A stretch of 64,000 nt of DNA from Centrapalus pauciflorus (lineage: Eukaryota; Streptophyta; Magnoliopsida; Asterales; Asteraceae). This document shows positions 43,013 to 55,549 of the stretch, one piece after another. A program made the translations under genes and the position numbers. The stretch is taken from the NCBI GenBank assembly GCA_020465985.1, contig JAANYP010000294.1, positions 62,001 to 126,000 of the forward strand. The letters run 5' to 3'. Each line of letters starts with the position of its first letter. The first letter of the stretch is position 1. The notes under the pieces were generated by a model. It did no database searches, was not told the origin of the DNA, and saw only the letters and a program-made list of their open reading frames with translations.

Positions 43013-46000
43013 ATGCCGGCGAGACGAGTTACGAGCGCCGCAGAAATTGAGGAACTAGTTGCACAAAGAGTGGCTGCTGCTATAGCGACTTACGAGACCA
43101 ACAGAAACAGTTCAGCTAACGGAGATGGTGGTGCTAGCCGCACCACGAGAGGAACTGAAACCCACCCTAAGAGTTGCGGAATTAAGGGATTTTTGAGCTG
43201 CAAATCCCGATACTTCAATGGGACCGAAGGAGCCGTCGGATTAGTACGATGGTTCAAAAAGTTGGAATCCGTCTTCCGTGTTAGCGGATGCATAGAAGGC
43301 GAAAAAGTAGAGTTTGCCACCCACACTCTGAAAGACAGTGCCCTGACATGGTGGAACTCATACACCCAGTCTGTGGGAATTGATGCAGCTTACCAACTCG
43401 CCTGGACCGAGTTGAAGCAGATGATGACCGATGAGTATTGCCCAAGGAATGAGTTACAGAAAATGGAGTCAGAGTTTTGGAATCTGGCTATGAAGGGAAC
43501 GGATGTAGCGGGGTACACCAACCGATTTCATGAACTGAGTATTCTGTGCCCTCAGATGGTGACCCCGGAGTACAAGAAAATCGAACGTTACATTTGGGGA
43601 CTCGCTCCTCAAATTCAAGGTAATGTCACTGCCTCCAACCCAACCACCATACAGGATGCCATCAGGATGGCCAACAATCTAATGGATCAAGTGTCCCGGA
43701 GGAATGAAGCCAAAGCCGGGGAAAACAAGAGAAAGTGAGAAGACAAGTCCGGAAAGAATACGGGTTCGCAATCCAAGAAGCCCGAGACCATCAAGGCTTT
43801 TGTAGCAGGAACTGAGTCAAGGAAAGGCTACACGGGTACCAAGCCTTTCTGCACCCAATGCACCTTTCATCACAACAAGGGTCCCTGCCCAACTTGTGGA
43901 AAATGCAAACGTATTGGCCAAATGGCCAAAGACTGTAAGTTTGGAACCCCGGGTGTCAATGGCAGCAATCAAAGAGGCTGCTTTGAATGTGGAGCCACTG
44001 GGCACTTCAAGAGTGAGTGCCCGAAGTTGAGAAATGGTGGAGGAGCTCAGGGGAGAGCTTTTGTATTAGGAGCAGGTGACGCTCGTCAGGATCCCCACGT
44101 GGTATCAGTTACGTTTCTTTTAAATGACATTTTCGCTTACGTACTCTTTGATACTGGGGCTGATAGGAGCTTTATATCTGATAAGTTCAGTAAGCAATTG
44201 AATGCCACTCCTTTTCCCTTAGACAACTCTTATACTATAGAACTGGCTGACAGTAAAATAATAGAGGCAAGTAGTATCATTAAGGAATGCACACTGAAGC
44301 TGGCAGATCATCCCTTTAAGATAGACTTGATGCCTATAGAACTCAGAAGTTTTGATGTAGTAGTTGGTATGGATTGGTTGTCACACAATCATGCTGAGAT
44401 TTTGTGTGGTAAGAAAGTGGTACGGATACTACTCCACAAGAAGAAGGTCCTAACAGTCCAAGGGGAAAGAAAGAACCGACAGTTGAATGTCATATCCGGC
44501 CTAAGAACATTAAAGTGTCTTAGGAAAGGTTGCCATGCAGTACTGGTACAAATTGTAGAAAAAGAGTCGGAGGAGAAGCGACTCGAGGATATTCCAGTGG
44601 TTTGTGACTATCCGAAGGTCTTCCCGGAAGATTTGCCTGGACTTCGGCCAACTAGGCAAGTAGAGTTTCAAATCGATTTGGTGCCGGGAGCTGCACCGGT
44701 CGCAAGAGCCCCATATAGACTCGCTCCTTCTGAAATGCAAGAGCTATCCAATCAATTACAAGAGTTGATGGATAAAGGATTCATTCGACCAAGTTCCTCA
44801 CCTTGGGGAGCTCCAGTCATGTTCGTTTAAAAGAAAGACGGATCCTTCAGAATGTGCATAGACTACCGAGAGCTAAACAAGTTAACGGTAAAGAACCGCT
44901 ACCCTCTTCCCAGAATTGACGACCTGTTTGACCAACTACAGGGATCTAGCTTCTACTCTAAGATTGATCTGCGATCCGGTTATCATCAAGTAAAGGTTCG
45001 GGAAGAATACATTCCCAAGACAGCATTCAGAACTCGTTATGGACATTACGAATTCCAGGTAATGCCATTCGGTTTGACCAACGCACCAGCCGTATTCATG
45101 GACCTCATGAATCGAGTGTGTAAACCGTATCTGGACAAATTTGTAATAGTGTTCATAGACGATATTCTCATCTATTCCAGGAATAAGGAGGAGCATGAAC
45201 GGCATCTCAAGCTGATCTTGGAGTTGTTAGAGAAGGAACAATTATACGCCAAAATTTCAAAATGTGAATTTTGGTTGCGAGAAGTTGAATTCCTTGGACA
45301 TGTGATCAACAGCCAGGGAATCCAAGTTAATCAATCAAAAATCAACGCCATAAAGAACTGGGCGACTCCTAGAACCCCCACGGAAATCCGCCAATTTCTA
45401 GGACTTACCGGTTATTATAGGCGATTTATTGAAAACTTCTCAAAAATAGCAGGTTCCCTAACAGAGTTGACTCGGAAGGATGTAAAATATATCTGGGGTG
45501 AAGAGCAAGAAAAGGCGTTTCAGCAGTTAAGGCAAAGATTGTGTAGTGCACCAATCCTGTCCTTGCCTGAAGGGACTGAAAATTTTGTGGTCTACTGTGA
45601 TGCCTCACACAATGGATTAGGTTGTGTGCTCATGCAAAAGGATAAATTCATTGCTTACGCATCACGACAGCTCAAAATTCACGAGGTGAATTATACGACT
45701 CATGACTTAGAGCTTGGAGCAGTGGTGTTTACTCTCAAAATATGGAGGCACTACCTGTACGGAACTAAGTGCACAGTGTTCACAGACCATAAAAGCCTTT
45801 AGCATATTCTGAATCAGAAAGAGTTAAATATGAGGCAATGCCGTTGGGTTGAACTACTTAGCGACTATGACTGCGAAATTCGTTATCATCCGGGGAAGGC
45901 GAATGTCGTGGCTGATGCCCTAAGCTGAAAGGAACGGGTTAAACCATTAAGAGTCCGAGCTTTGGTCATGACTATACAGTCAAACCTAAACTCTCAAGTC

Positions 46001-47440
46001 CGCGAGGAACAAGAAGAAGCAGTCAAGGAGGGTAATCTACTGGATGAAGCCTTGAGAGGTATGGATAAGCAATTTGAAATCAAGTCCAATGGACGTCGAT
46101 ACTTCATGGGCAGAATTTGGCTACCAAAACTCGGAGGAGTAAGGAAGCTGGTCATGGATGAAGGGCATAAGACAAGATATGCTATTCATCCAGGGTCAGA
46201 TAAGATGTATCACGACTTGAAGGGAATGTACTGGTGGCCAAATATGAAGGCTGACATTGCTACCTATGTCAGCAAGTGCTTAACATGTTTGAAGGTTAAG
46301 GCTGAGCACCAAAAACCATCAGGATTGCTAGTTCAACCAGAAATACCCCAGTGGAAGTGGGAAAACATCACCATGGATTTCATCACCAAGTTGCCGAAAA
46401 CTTCTGGAGGTTATGACACTATTTGGGTGATTATGGATCGACTTACCATAACCGCACATTTCCTTCCAATCAAGGAGACTGATAAGATGGATAAGTTAAC
46501 ACGAATCTATCTTAAAGAAGTCGTCTCAAGGCATGGAGTGCCAGTATCAATTATATCGGACAGGGACAGCTGGTTCACATCAAGATTTTGGCAGTCATTG
46601 CAAGAAGCACTGGGTACACGCCTAGATATTAGCACAGCCTATCACCCGCAAACGGATGGTCAGAGTGAAAGGACGATTCAGACTTTGGAAGACATGTTAA
46701 GGGCATGTGTCATCGATTTTGGCAAAAGTTGGGACAGGCACCTGCCATTAGTCGAGGTTTCTTATAACAACAGCTATCACACGAGCATTAAGACCGCCCC
46801 ATTCGAGGCACTCTACGGGCGAAAGTGTCGATCACCACTTTGTTGGGCTGAAGTAGGAGATAGTCAGATTACTGGACCTGAGATCATCCAGGAGACTACA
46901 GAGAAGATAGCCCAGATTCGTAACCGATTGAAGATCGCGCGGGATCGACAGAAAAGTTATGCAGACATTCGACGGAAGGATTTGGAATTCCAAGAGGGAG
47001 ATCAAGTAATGTTGAAAGTCTCGCCTTGGAAAGGCGTAATCCGTTTCGGGGAACGGGGAAAACTCAATCCTCGTTATATCGGACCATTCAAGGTCACCAA
47101 AAGAATTGGCCCGGTAGCTTACCGACTCGATCTGCCCCCAGAGCTTAGTAACGTTCATAATACCTTCCATGTGTCCAATCTTAAGAAGTGTTTGGCTGAT
47201 GAATCACTCGTTATACACATGAACGAGCTGGAGTTAGACGATAAGTTGAACTTCATTGAGCAACCTGTAGAAATAATGGACCGAGAAGTCAAGAAACTCA
47301 AGCACAGTCGAATCCTGATAATAAAAGTCAGATGGAACTCTAAGCGAGGACGTGAATTTACGTGGGAACGCGAAGATCAGTTCCGGGAAAAATACCCTCA
47401 CCTGTTCTCAAATACTCAAGCAGTGGAGAACACGAGCTAA
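43013..47440 (+). pseudogene. gag-pol: Gypsy-B gag-pol polyprotein with chromodomain
   Basis: ATG 43013 opens one frame to TAA at 47438 with only four internal stops: TGA 43736, TAA 44828, TAG 45800 and TGA 45926. There is no frameshift. Gag has an AALTWW-type core (DSALTWWNSYTQ) and zinc knuckles (CFECGATGHFKSEC at 43979-44020, with CX2C motifs upstream). The protease has DTG at 44150. The RT has FIDDIL (Asp pair 45158-45163). RNase H has YCDASHNGLG. The integrase has the zinc region, ITMDF, ISDRDSWF and QSERTIQTLEDM. A GPF motif and a chromodomain (VRWNSKRGREFTWERE ... YPHLF) end it. By homology, three of the stops arose from CGA or CAG codons. Otherwise complete for the family. Confidence 0.95.
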
Positions 47441-47462
47441 TTTCGGGACGAAATTCCCTTAA

Positions 47463-47472
47463 GAGGGGGAGA
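47463..47472 (+). other. Gypsy-B polypurine tract
   Basis: GAGGGGGAGA ends one base before the 3' LTR. Confidence 0.9.
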
Positions 47473-47473
47473 C

Positions 47474-49904
47474 TGTAACATCCGGCACTAAACCAGGTTA
47501 GCAAAAATGACCTAATATGTATTTAATAGTCAATTATAGCCTAATCAGTGGTCATTAGAAATTAATCAAGTGATTAACAAGGTTTATTAGAAAATTCAAC
47601 TCAATTAGAATCAAATTCATCGGTGCGATAAACCGGGAAATCAATTAATCCGATCAATTTACGATATGAGGGATTAATTCAACTAAGTACATAATTAAAT
47701 TATGATTAGTGACACTAATCATACACTAATACAATTACTTAACATTAATTATGCAAGACTAAAACAATTCATTAAAACAATGCATTCAAAAGTATTTATG
47801 AATTTACAAGAAAAGGGAAATACAAGAATACATTCTAAATACTTTTATACAAAAAAATATATATATAAATACATGAAAATAATCCATAAAAATCTGGTCA
47901 TAGGGTAGTACTACCCAAGATTTGATTTCAATTTTTTTATTTCCCAACTCCATAACCTTTCATAATCAAATCTTTCACACCCCATTCTCCTTTCATTTCA
48001 ACATGATCTTACACTCCACCTCCATTTGAAAGACCAAGACTTTGCCTATAAATAGAGGGCTTCCTTTTCATTATTTTCACACCAAAATATCTCTTTCTCT
48101 CCTCTCAAAACCGGATCCCACACACACACACACTACAAACATTTTCATTCAAGTGTTCTTGGTGAAATTCAAGTGTTCTTGGTGAACTTCAAGTGTTCTT
48201 GGTTCAAATCTTGCAAGAGTTCCAACTTCTTCTCAATTTCATACTCCAAATACATCAAAGTAAGTAAATACTAACTTATTTCATCATATATTTATGTTTA
48301 TAAAAGTCTTGCATAATATATATAATCACTAACAACAACAACTTTCATAAAAACTCAATTTTATAAGTTTCTAGTTTTATTTTTAAGATTGTTTCTTTAA
48401 ATGTGTTTATGAATATATGAACACATTATAAAAGTGTTAATATTATGAAAACATATGATATATATGTGTTTTATAACTTTTATAACTTTTACACAAGTAG
48501 TCTTTGAATAAACAACAAAAATCGTAAGTTGTTTCAAGTTTATAAACTGCGGAGTTTCGGCAGAAAATTTATATCGACTTTGAAAAATATAACTAATTCA
48601 TAACACAACGAAATGAGTTGATTTTCGTCTCAAAAGTTAGATCTATGTCTTAACTATAGATCTGAAATTGTTCATAATTTATTATGGAGTTTAAGACCTC
48701 CAGAAATTATTTGGGAAACCGAAAGTTTGACAGCTCAAAAAAGGCCAACATAGGGTTTTTAACGAGCTTTTTCACCAACCTAAACATCTCGAAAAATGGC
48801 CGGTCTTGATTCTAAAAATCCTTTGTATATAGTAGTTTAATGTCCTAGAAAACCAAAGTCTAAAACATTTTGGAGCTTGGTCAAAAACAGCCTCAAAGTA
48901 GGCCGAAAAACCTCCGAAAAAGCTGGAAAATTATATATATATAAACTTGACGTTTTAAGCGAATTTTATTTATAAACTTGTAATGTTGGGTGGTTTAAGA
49001 CATAAAAATCTATAAATATATATATATCATCATGTATTAGAGATATTAAGTCCTTATTATCATTTAGGACTCGATTAAACTCACTTGACGCATCATCCAT
49101 CCATTTACGCTAAAAGCTTTTTACGCTAGATTTTTGCCATCGCAATCCCGGTGAGTCTTCATAGCCCCTATTTTCACTATCTTTTGGGGTGGAAATACAT
49201 GCACTGTTTTCATATGGACATCAAAACTGTTTATTTCTTATATTTATTACATGTTTGGATCCATCAGCCTTTCAAATCATGAACCGTTAATTGCATTTAT
49301 TTGCAAGCGCGAATATAATGTGGATAGATCTATTGGGAGTCATGTCCCCCATTCGGGTTAGTTCGGGTCGGCTAACAGCGAGTGCATATATATTCAACAC
49401 ACGGTATTACGTATGGGAATACTGCACAGGGCAAACTCTTTTTAATTAAGCTTCGGTTGCATGATGGTTTATATGTAATACATAACAAGGAATTTATGAT
49501 TTTGTAAATTCAATCTCTATTATTGTTGTCCATACAAGTCAGATTTACGTGTAAACCTATGAGCTCACCAACAATTTTGTTGACGTATTTTAGCGTGTAT
49601 TTTCAGGAAATTAAGGCAAGTCCATCATCGTTAGTATTTTCAAGCTTCCGCATTTAAGAAGTCGCACTCAGTTTCAAACCATTGGAGATTTATTTGCATT
49701 ATTTTGGATGAATTAATTATGTATTTAAATCTCTGTACCTTGCGAACTTCTCTTTATTATTTTGGGTCATGTAAAACATTTATATCTTTTAAAGTTACGC
49801 CGATGTATTTTTGAAAACGTCCATATAGTGGTCGTTCATTATGATTATGGTTACGCTTCCGCGACGTCGCGCTTCGTTGCCAACCGGCGTAACGGGGTGT
49901 GACA
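47474..49904 (+). repeat. Gypsy-B 3' LTR
   Basis: It is nearly identical to the 5' LTR, including the triple CAAGTGTTCTTGGT and the TATA box. It ends GTGTGACA and is followed by GCAGT. Confidence 0.95.
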
Positions 49905-51250
49905 GCAGTCTGTTGTAGAGAAGGATCTGCTAGCTCACTGTCCTTTTGTGCCCTGGGGTCGTCTCCTTCATCTTCTCTCTGATCCCCCTCAACTCATCTC
50001 CCTTACAACTCTCCCCCTGAGTAGCACGTTCTTTCAATATTTGCTCCAAAAGGGCCTTAAGAGTTGCCATTTGTTGTTGTTGGGCAGTCACTATCTGATC
50101 TAAATTTTGCATCATGCTGCTGTAGCTATTGGACTGCCCTTGTAAGTTGAAATATTTGGACCGATTGGAGATCAACTTGAGCTTTTAGTTGATTAAGGCT
50201 TTGGGTGTCAGTTGGTGTGGATGTGGATGGAGTGGGTGTGGTGGTTTCTGGTGGAATGACGGTTGATGTGGAAGGCCCTGTCGCTTTGCCCTTTGGTGCC
50301 TTGCGACCAAAGCCACTTCATCTGGTACAAAATCATCATCTGCCTCATCTTCATCTCTGAGATTGAATGATTACAGTTGTTTAGTTTGAGGTTACACAAA
50401 AATTCTTGAACCGTAGCGACCAAGATTAGTTGTAGGATTTGTTGCTTCACCTACATCACTGGCATTATTGGAATCTGTCTCCGACTCTGTCTTTACAGCC
50501 ACAGTAGCATCTTCCGGCTGATAATTCTCAATATTGTCAAAAATATTTCCCGAGGATCCTGGAGGTTGAAGAATATCTTGAATCAGCTCCTCAGTAGTAG
50601 ATTCCTGAGCTGCTCCCCCTTGGGCAAAAATGTCTTCTAACGTCTCTTGAATCAGATTAGCTTGTGCTACCGATTTAGTAGCCACAACTGCCGGTGCTGA
50701 TCTAGACGGAGGTTGAATCGGAGTAGTCTCTTCTTGTTGTGCCACTGCTTGGTGTTGCGACTCATTTTCTATCCATGCGTCTCCAGCTGGAGCAACAAAA
50801 TCTGGATCAAGCAGAGCTCCAAACAGTGGAGTCATCTGCAGGCGAACGTCCTCAGCCCTTCTTTGACTGTGACTTTGACTGTCAGAAAAATATCCTCTTG
50901 TCGATCCCTGCTACGAAAACCACTTCAGGAGACGGTGGCAAGTCCGGCAGGCAGTGTCGGATTATCATCATCACAAACATCCGGTACATCAGAAATCGGT
51001 CCCGACTTGGCGCTGTAATTTGATGCACAAACTCAGCAAAAAAGAAGCCTGAAAAACTATAAGGCTTGTTATAAACTAGCGAGATCATCCCAGACTGAAG
51101 TTTGGATGTCATCGAATCAAAACCTGCCTTCTTAGGTGTGAGGAATACCAGCAGTACATGCATCAAGTACCTCTACTGACCAATCAATCCACTCATGACG
51201 TATGACGCTTTGGCCAAATCTTGCGCATACCCCATGCGTTGAAATGTTGC
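49905..51250 (-). pseudogene. Envelope-like ORF of the upstream Copia-C copy, 5' part
   Basis: Reading leftward: 51166-50882 encodes SKLQSGMISLVYNKPYSFSG and PSRDRFLMYRMFVMMII, counterparts of the Copia-I LKHGKFLMYPRFLAEII region. The segment 50835-50392 is an acidic, Gln/Glu-rich middle (147 open codons, AQGGAAQESTTEELIQDIL). The segment 50175-49930 contains a coiled-coil-like QQQQMATLKALLEQILKERA. Frames change between the parts. The ORF's start and its pol lie beyond about 51250, where Gypsy-D sequence begins. The frame continues at 39588 across Gypsy-B. Confidence 0.6.
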
Positions 51251-51254
51251 ATGC

Positions 51255-54200
51255 CTTATAAACGAGTATGAGCACGAATTCTTGCTGCTCTTTGGCTATT
51301 CTTCGTATCAAGTAGCCACAGAGGAAAGAAAGATGATCAGATTTCGTGGAGGTCTGAATCCGAGGTACGGACACCCTATGAACGTGATGAAGTATAATAG
51401 TTATTTAGAGATGGTTGAAGCGGCGAGGCAAATTGAGAAAGGATACTTAGAATATGGTGATCAACTTTATGCTCCACAGACAAACCCAACATGTCCTTAT
51501 CCCCCAACGAAGCAAAGATTCAGCAATTTTTTTAAGCCCAACAAATCACAGTCCCGGCAACCCCAACAATCTCAACAGTACGGTTCACCTCAAAAAGCTT
51601 AAGCTTATGCTCTCACGAATGAACCGCGATTCTACAAAAGATGCAGGAAATCACACGTGGGGCAGTGTAATCCTGATGACATGACTTGCTATGTGTGTAG
51701 TAAGATCGATCACAGTAGTGAGGAGTGTCCCCAGCAGGGTCTTGGATATGCAAAGTGTGGGAAGCGTGGACACTTTATGTATCAGTTTCAGAGTGGGCGC
51801 CGAAGCCAATCACAGTCGTCAGCTGGTGGTTCTACGATGAATAGTCCAACCGCAACTCCAACTACTAGGACCCGTGCATTTCAAATTACAACGGAAGAAG
51901 CAAAAGAAACCATAGATGTGGTTACCAGTATATTCTTATTAAATTCTAAACCTGCTCGTGTAGTATTTGCAACTGGTGCAAGTCGTTCATACATATCGAC
52001 TACTTTTTCTCGAAGACTGTCTAAATCTCCTTCAAAGCTTCCTGTTATACTTGATATAGAGACGACCCGTAACAATTATGTTATGGATGATTCTATGTAC
52101 TGAAATTGCACTCTACTTGTCAATAACGTCGTATTTAATCTCGATCCCATTCCGATTCCATTAAAAGAGTTCAATGTTATTATCGGCATGGACTTGTTAA
52201 TGAACAATGAAGCTACTATCGTCTGCAACCGCCGAATCAATAGAATCAAATCTTCAGACGGCTGTGTGTTAGAAATCAAAACCGACAAACAAAAAGGTGC
52301 CCATTGCTTTATATCTGTCGAGAAAGCGCATAAATATATACCTAAGGGTCACGAATCATATCTGTGTTTTGTCTCGTCTGAATCCGTCTCTGAGGTCAAC
52401 AAGAAAACTGTATCTGATATTCCTATCGTCTGTGAGTTTCCAGACGTATTTCCCGATGATCTCTCTGGAGTGTCACCATAACGTCAAGTCGAATTCGGCA
52501 TTGACTTAGTTCCTATTGCGGCTCCAATTGCTAAAGCTCACTACAGACTTGCGCCTGCAGAGATACAAGAAATGTCAAAATAATTGCAAGATCTATTAGA
52601 GAAAGGTTTTATTAGACCTGGTTCATCTCTGTGGGGTGCACCTGTCTTATACATTAAGAAGAAAGATGGAACTCTCTGTATGTGCATCGAGTATCGCGAG
52701 TTGAACAAAGTCACTATCAAGAACAGGTATCCTCTGCCCAGAAACGACGATTTATTTGATCAGCTACAGGGAGCAAGTTATTTCTCCAAAATTGATCTTT
52801 GTTCTGGGTATCATCAGTTAAAAGTCAATGATGAGGATATTCCAAAGACAGCCTTTCGAACGAGATATGGTCATTACGAATTTTTTCGTAATGCCTTTCG
52901 GTTTAACGAATGCACCAGCGGTGTTCAGGGATCTCATGAATCGCGTATGCAGACCAATGTTGGATAAGTCAGTTATCGTTTTCATCTACGATATCCTGAT
53001 ATACTCCAAAACGGAGGTTTATCATGTTATTCATCTGTGTCAACTACTAGAGTTATTGAGAAAAGAAAGGCTCTATGCAAAATTTTCAAAGTGCAAATTC
53101 TGGCTCAGACAGGTATAACCTTATATCGTCTCGAGTCATTTCCTAAGTGTTCCTTGTATTAATGAAAACCTGAAATTCTACTTTGTTATCTTTATAGATT
53201 CAATTCGTTAGCCATGTCGTATCTGGCGAAGGTATTTCAGTTGACCCGTCCAAAGTCGAGGCTATTCAGAAGTGGCAAACGCCTCGAAATGCCTCTGAAA
53301 TCAGGAGTTTCCTTGGATTGGCTGGTTACTACCGGCGATTCATTAAAGACTTCTCGAAGATTGTTGTACCACATACAACGCTAACACGAAAGAACACACC
53401 TTTCGTATGATCGGATAAACAGCAAAAGGCTTTTGAAACTCTGAAGCAAAATCTTATTCAACCGCCAATCCTAGCCATAGTAGTGGGAAATGATGACTTC
53501 GTTGTCTATAGTCATGCATCGGGTATAAGTTTCAGTTGTGTCCTCATGCAAAGGGGAAAGACATTGCGTAAGCTTCAAGGCAATTGAAAGAATACGATAA
53601 AAGTGCACCAACTCATGATCTTGTGTCGGCTGCCATTACCTTTGCACTGAAAATCTGGCGTCATTATCTTTAGGGAAGTAGGTGTCAGCTTTATACTGAC
53701 CATAAAAGCCTTAAACACTTATTTACTCAAAAGAATCTAAACATGAAACAACGACGGTCCTTAGAGCTCATCAAAGACTATGATTGTGAGATTCTATATC
53801 ATCCCGGCAAAGTCAACGTGGTCGCGAATGCTTTGAGTAGAAAAGTCTACCCAGAAAAGTGTTGCTATGCCTTGACTCCGGTTGTATTCTCTTCTAATCT
53901 TGTTGAAGATATAAAATCTGCTCAAGCCGAAGCTTTGAAAGAAGAAAATCTTTATTCTGAAAATATCAAAGGGCAACTTCAATTCCTATCTGTGTATCAT
54001 TTAGGACTTCAATGTCTTAATGGAAACCGAATCTGGATTCCTAAGTATGGTTCTATTCGCAACACCCCTCTATCTGAAGCCCAAAAGTCCAAGTTATTTA
54101 TTCATCTTGTCTAATCAAAGATGTACTTCGATCTAAAAGCTGAGTAATGGTGGCCAGGAATGAAAAAGAGATCGGTCAATTTGTTGAAAGCTGTAGAGTC

Positions 54201-54692
54201 TGTCAAATGGTTAAGGCGAAACACCAGAAACCCTTCGGGAATATGCAACCACTACAAGTTCTTGAGTGGAAGTGGGAGCATATCACCATGGATTTTGTCA
54301 CGAAATTGCCAAAAACCAAGAGACAGCACGACTTCATCTGGGTAGTCGTGGATCGCTTAACGAAGTCAGCGCACTTCATACCGATGAAAGAGACTTATAC
54401 TCTTGATAGATAGGCATAGATTTACATCACTGAAGTTATTTCTCGTCATGGTGTGCCGAAGTCTAGAGTCTCTGATCGTGAGAGTCGTTTCACTTCTAGA
54501 TTCTGGGAAGCGCTGCAAGACGGTATGGGTTCTCGAATTTCCATGAGTACTGCTTATCACCCTAATGCGTATGGGCAAAGTGAACGCACTATCTTAACTC
54601 TCGATGATATGCTCCGTGTCTGCATTCTTGATCCGGGTGGAAGAAAGTGTAGAACTCCCACCTGTTGTCGCGAAACAGGTGAATCGTGTTAT
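51255..54692 (+). pseudogene. gag-pol: Gypsy-D: truncated chromovirus-type gag-pol
   Basis: Gag enters mid-domain (NEYEHEF, then VATEERKMIRFRGGLN) and has knuckle motifs CYVCSKIDHSSEEC and a degenerate CGKRGHFMYQF. The protease site is ATGAS where DTG/DSG is expected. Stops lie at 51600, 52101, 52479 and 52581, and a frameshift near 52888. The RT has FIYDIL instead of FIDDIL, so one catalytic Asp is lost. An 85-bp intron-like insert follows (53113-53197). RNase H has YSHAS for YTDAS. The integrase keeps ITMDFVTKLPK, SDRESRF and GQSERTI, with a stop pair near 54411 and an internal deletion of about 90 bp near 54642. No LTR, PBS, GPF motif or chromodomain remains. This is an old, dead copy. Confidence 0.9.
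53113..53197 (+). other. Intron-like GT-AG insert inside the Gypsy-D reverse transcriptase
   Basis: Between codons for KFWLRQ and IQFVSHVVSGEG lies an 85-bp segment starting GTATAACC and ending TTTGTTATCTTTATAG, in phase 0. It is T-rich before the acceptor and has possible branch-point words (CCTAAG, ATTAATG). If retained it gives an immediate stop and a frameshift; if removed, the conserved RT sequence continues without a missing or extra codon. Gypsy-A and Gypsy-B have no insert at this position. This is a spliceosomal-type intron by structure; splicing itself is inferred. Confidence 0.75.
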
Positions 54693-54980
54693 TAGGTAAT
54701 CCCGTAATGTTTTCAGCACCTTGATGATTTCTTATCAATACCCAAGAAGAACAAAGCTCAATAATCAAGTAATGATGAAGAAAGACAAAAAAAATGATGA
54801 GAGAATAATGTCAAAATGGCGGCTGCTCTATCTCATTCAATTTCAACCGTGTGTTACAATGTAACCCTAGGAGCCTATGTGTAGGCTCCTTTAATTAAGT
54901 ATTACACATTGGCAACTTTGGTCCCTTGACTATTACAAAGAAATAAACTACAAGGAAATAATAAACAAGGAAACTACTAA
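54693..54980. other. Spacer between Gypsy-D and CACTA-2
   Basis: No coding sequence. It contains a perfect 9-bp inverted repeat AGGAGCCTA/TAGGCTCCT with a 4-base loop (54869-54890). The surrounding words resemble the leader region of a minus-strand LTR, but no LTR ends are visible. TAA at 54978-54980 is the possible CACTA-2 target duplication. Confidence 0.4.
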
Positions 54981-55330
54981 CACTACAACAAAAATCAAGA
55001 TTATCCGCACTTTTTTTTTCGCGGTTGATGATACCGCGTAGATTTTATTTACAATATTCACAATTATAAGAGTGTAAAATTTTTTCACATTTATAAGTGT
55101 AGAAGTTACTAAAACTTTCACAATTATTATAGTAAAGAAATATGTTTACAATAAGAAGTGTGGAGAAAAAAATATTCACTATTATTATTGAAGAGAGATT
55201 TAAAATTTGTCACATTTTTAAGTGCGAACAAACATAAAACTTGTCACGATTTTTTACGCGTAAAAATTGAAAAAAACATCACTTTTTTAAATGCGGACAA
55301 ATATAAAATAAAATACACGGTTAAAACCAT
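54981..55330 (+). repeat. CACTA-2 terminal inverted repeat and subterminal repeats
   Basis: After the terminal CACTACAACAAAAA, a GCGGT/ACCGC pair flanks TGATGAT (55021-55039). Then repeated units with TTCACAATTATAAGAGTG, CACATTTATAAGTG and CACATTTTTAAGTGCG occur in both orientations. This is the usual binding region for the CACTA accessory protein. Confidence 0.7.
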
Positions 55331-55549
55331 GGATAAGAAAAAACATAATCTATAATGATAAATTGTATATTAACAAAAACAAAGGATATGAAATATAATC
55401 TAAGAAATAAAAAACAAAATTTAATCATTTATTTATTAAATTAAAAATAAAACTTACACAAGAAGTCATTTAATTTAATGCTAAAATAAAAAATAGGATA
55501 TTTAATCCATCAACTCCATATCCGGATATCCCTAATTTCAGTACGCTGC

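Larger units (their letters stand above)
39594..49904 (+). mobile_element. Gypsy-B: full-length, young chromodomain Ty3/Gypsy retrotransposon
   Basis: LTRs at 39594-42021 (2428 bp) and 47474-49904 (2431 bp) start TGTAACATCCGGC and end GTGTGACA. A perfect 5-bp duplication GCAGT flanks the element (39589-39593, 49905-49909). By eye the LTRs differ at roughly 40 positions, so they are about 98 percent identical. The internal part has a PBS, an extra ORF, a single-frame gag-pol with chromodomain, and a PPT, 10.3 kb in all. It is inserted in the minus-strand envelope-like ORF of a Copia-C copy. Confidence 0.96.
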
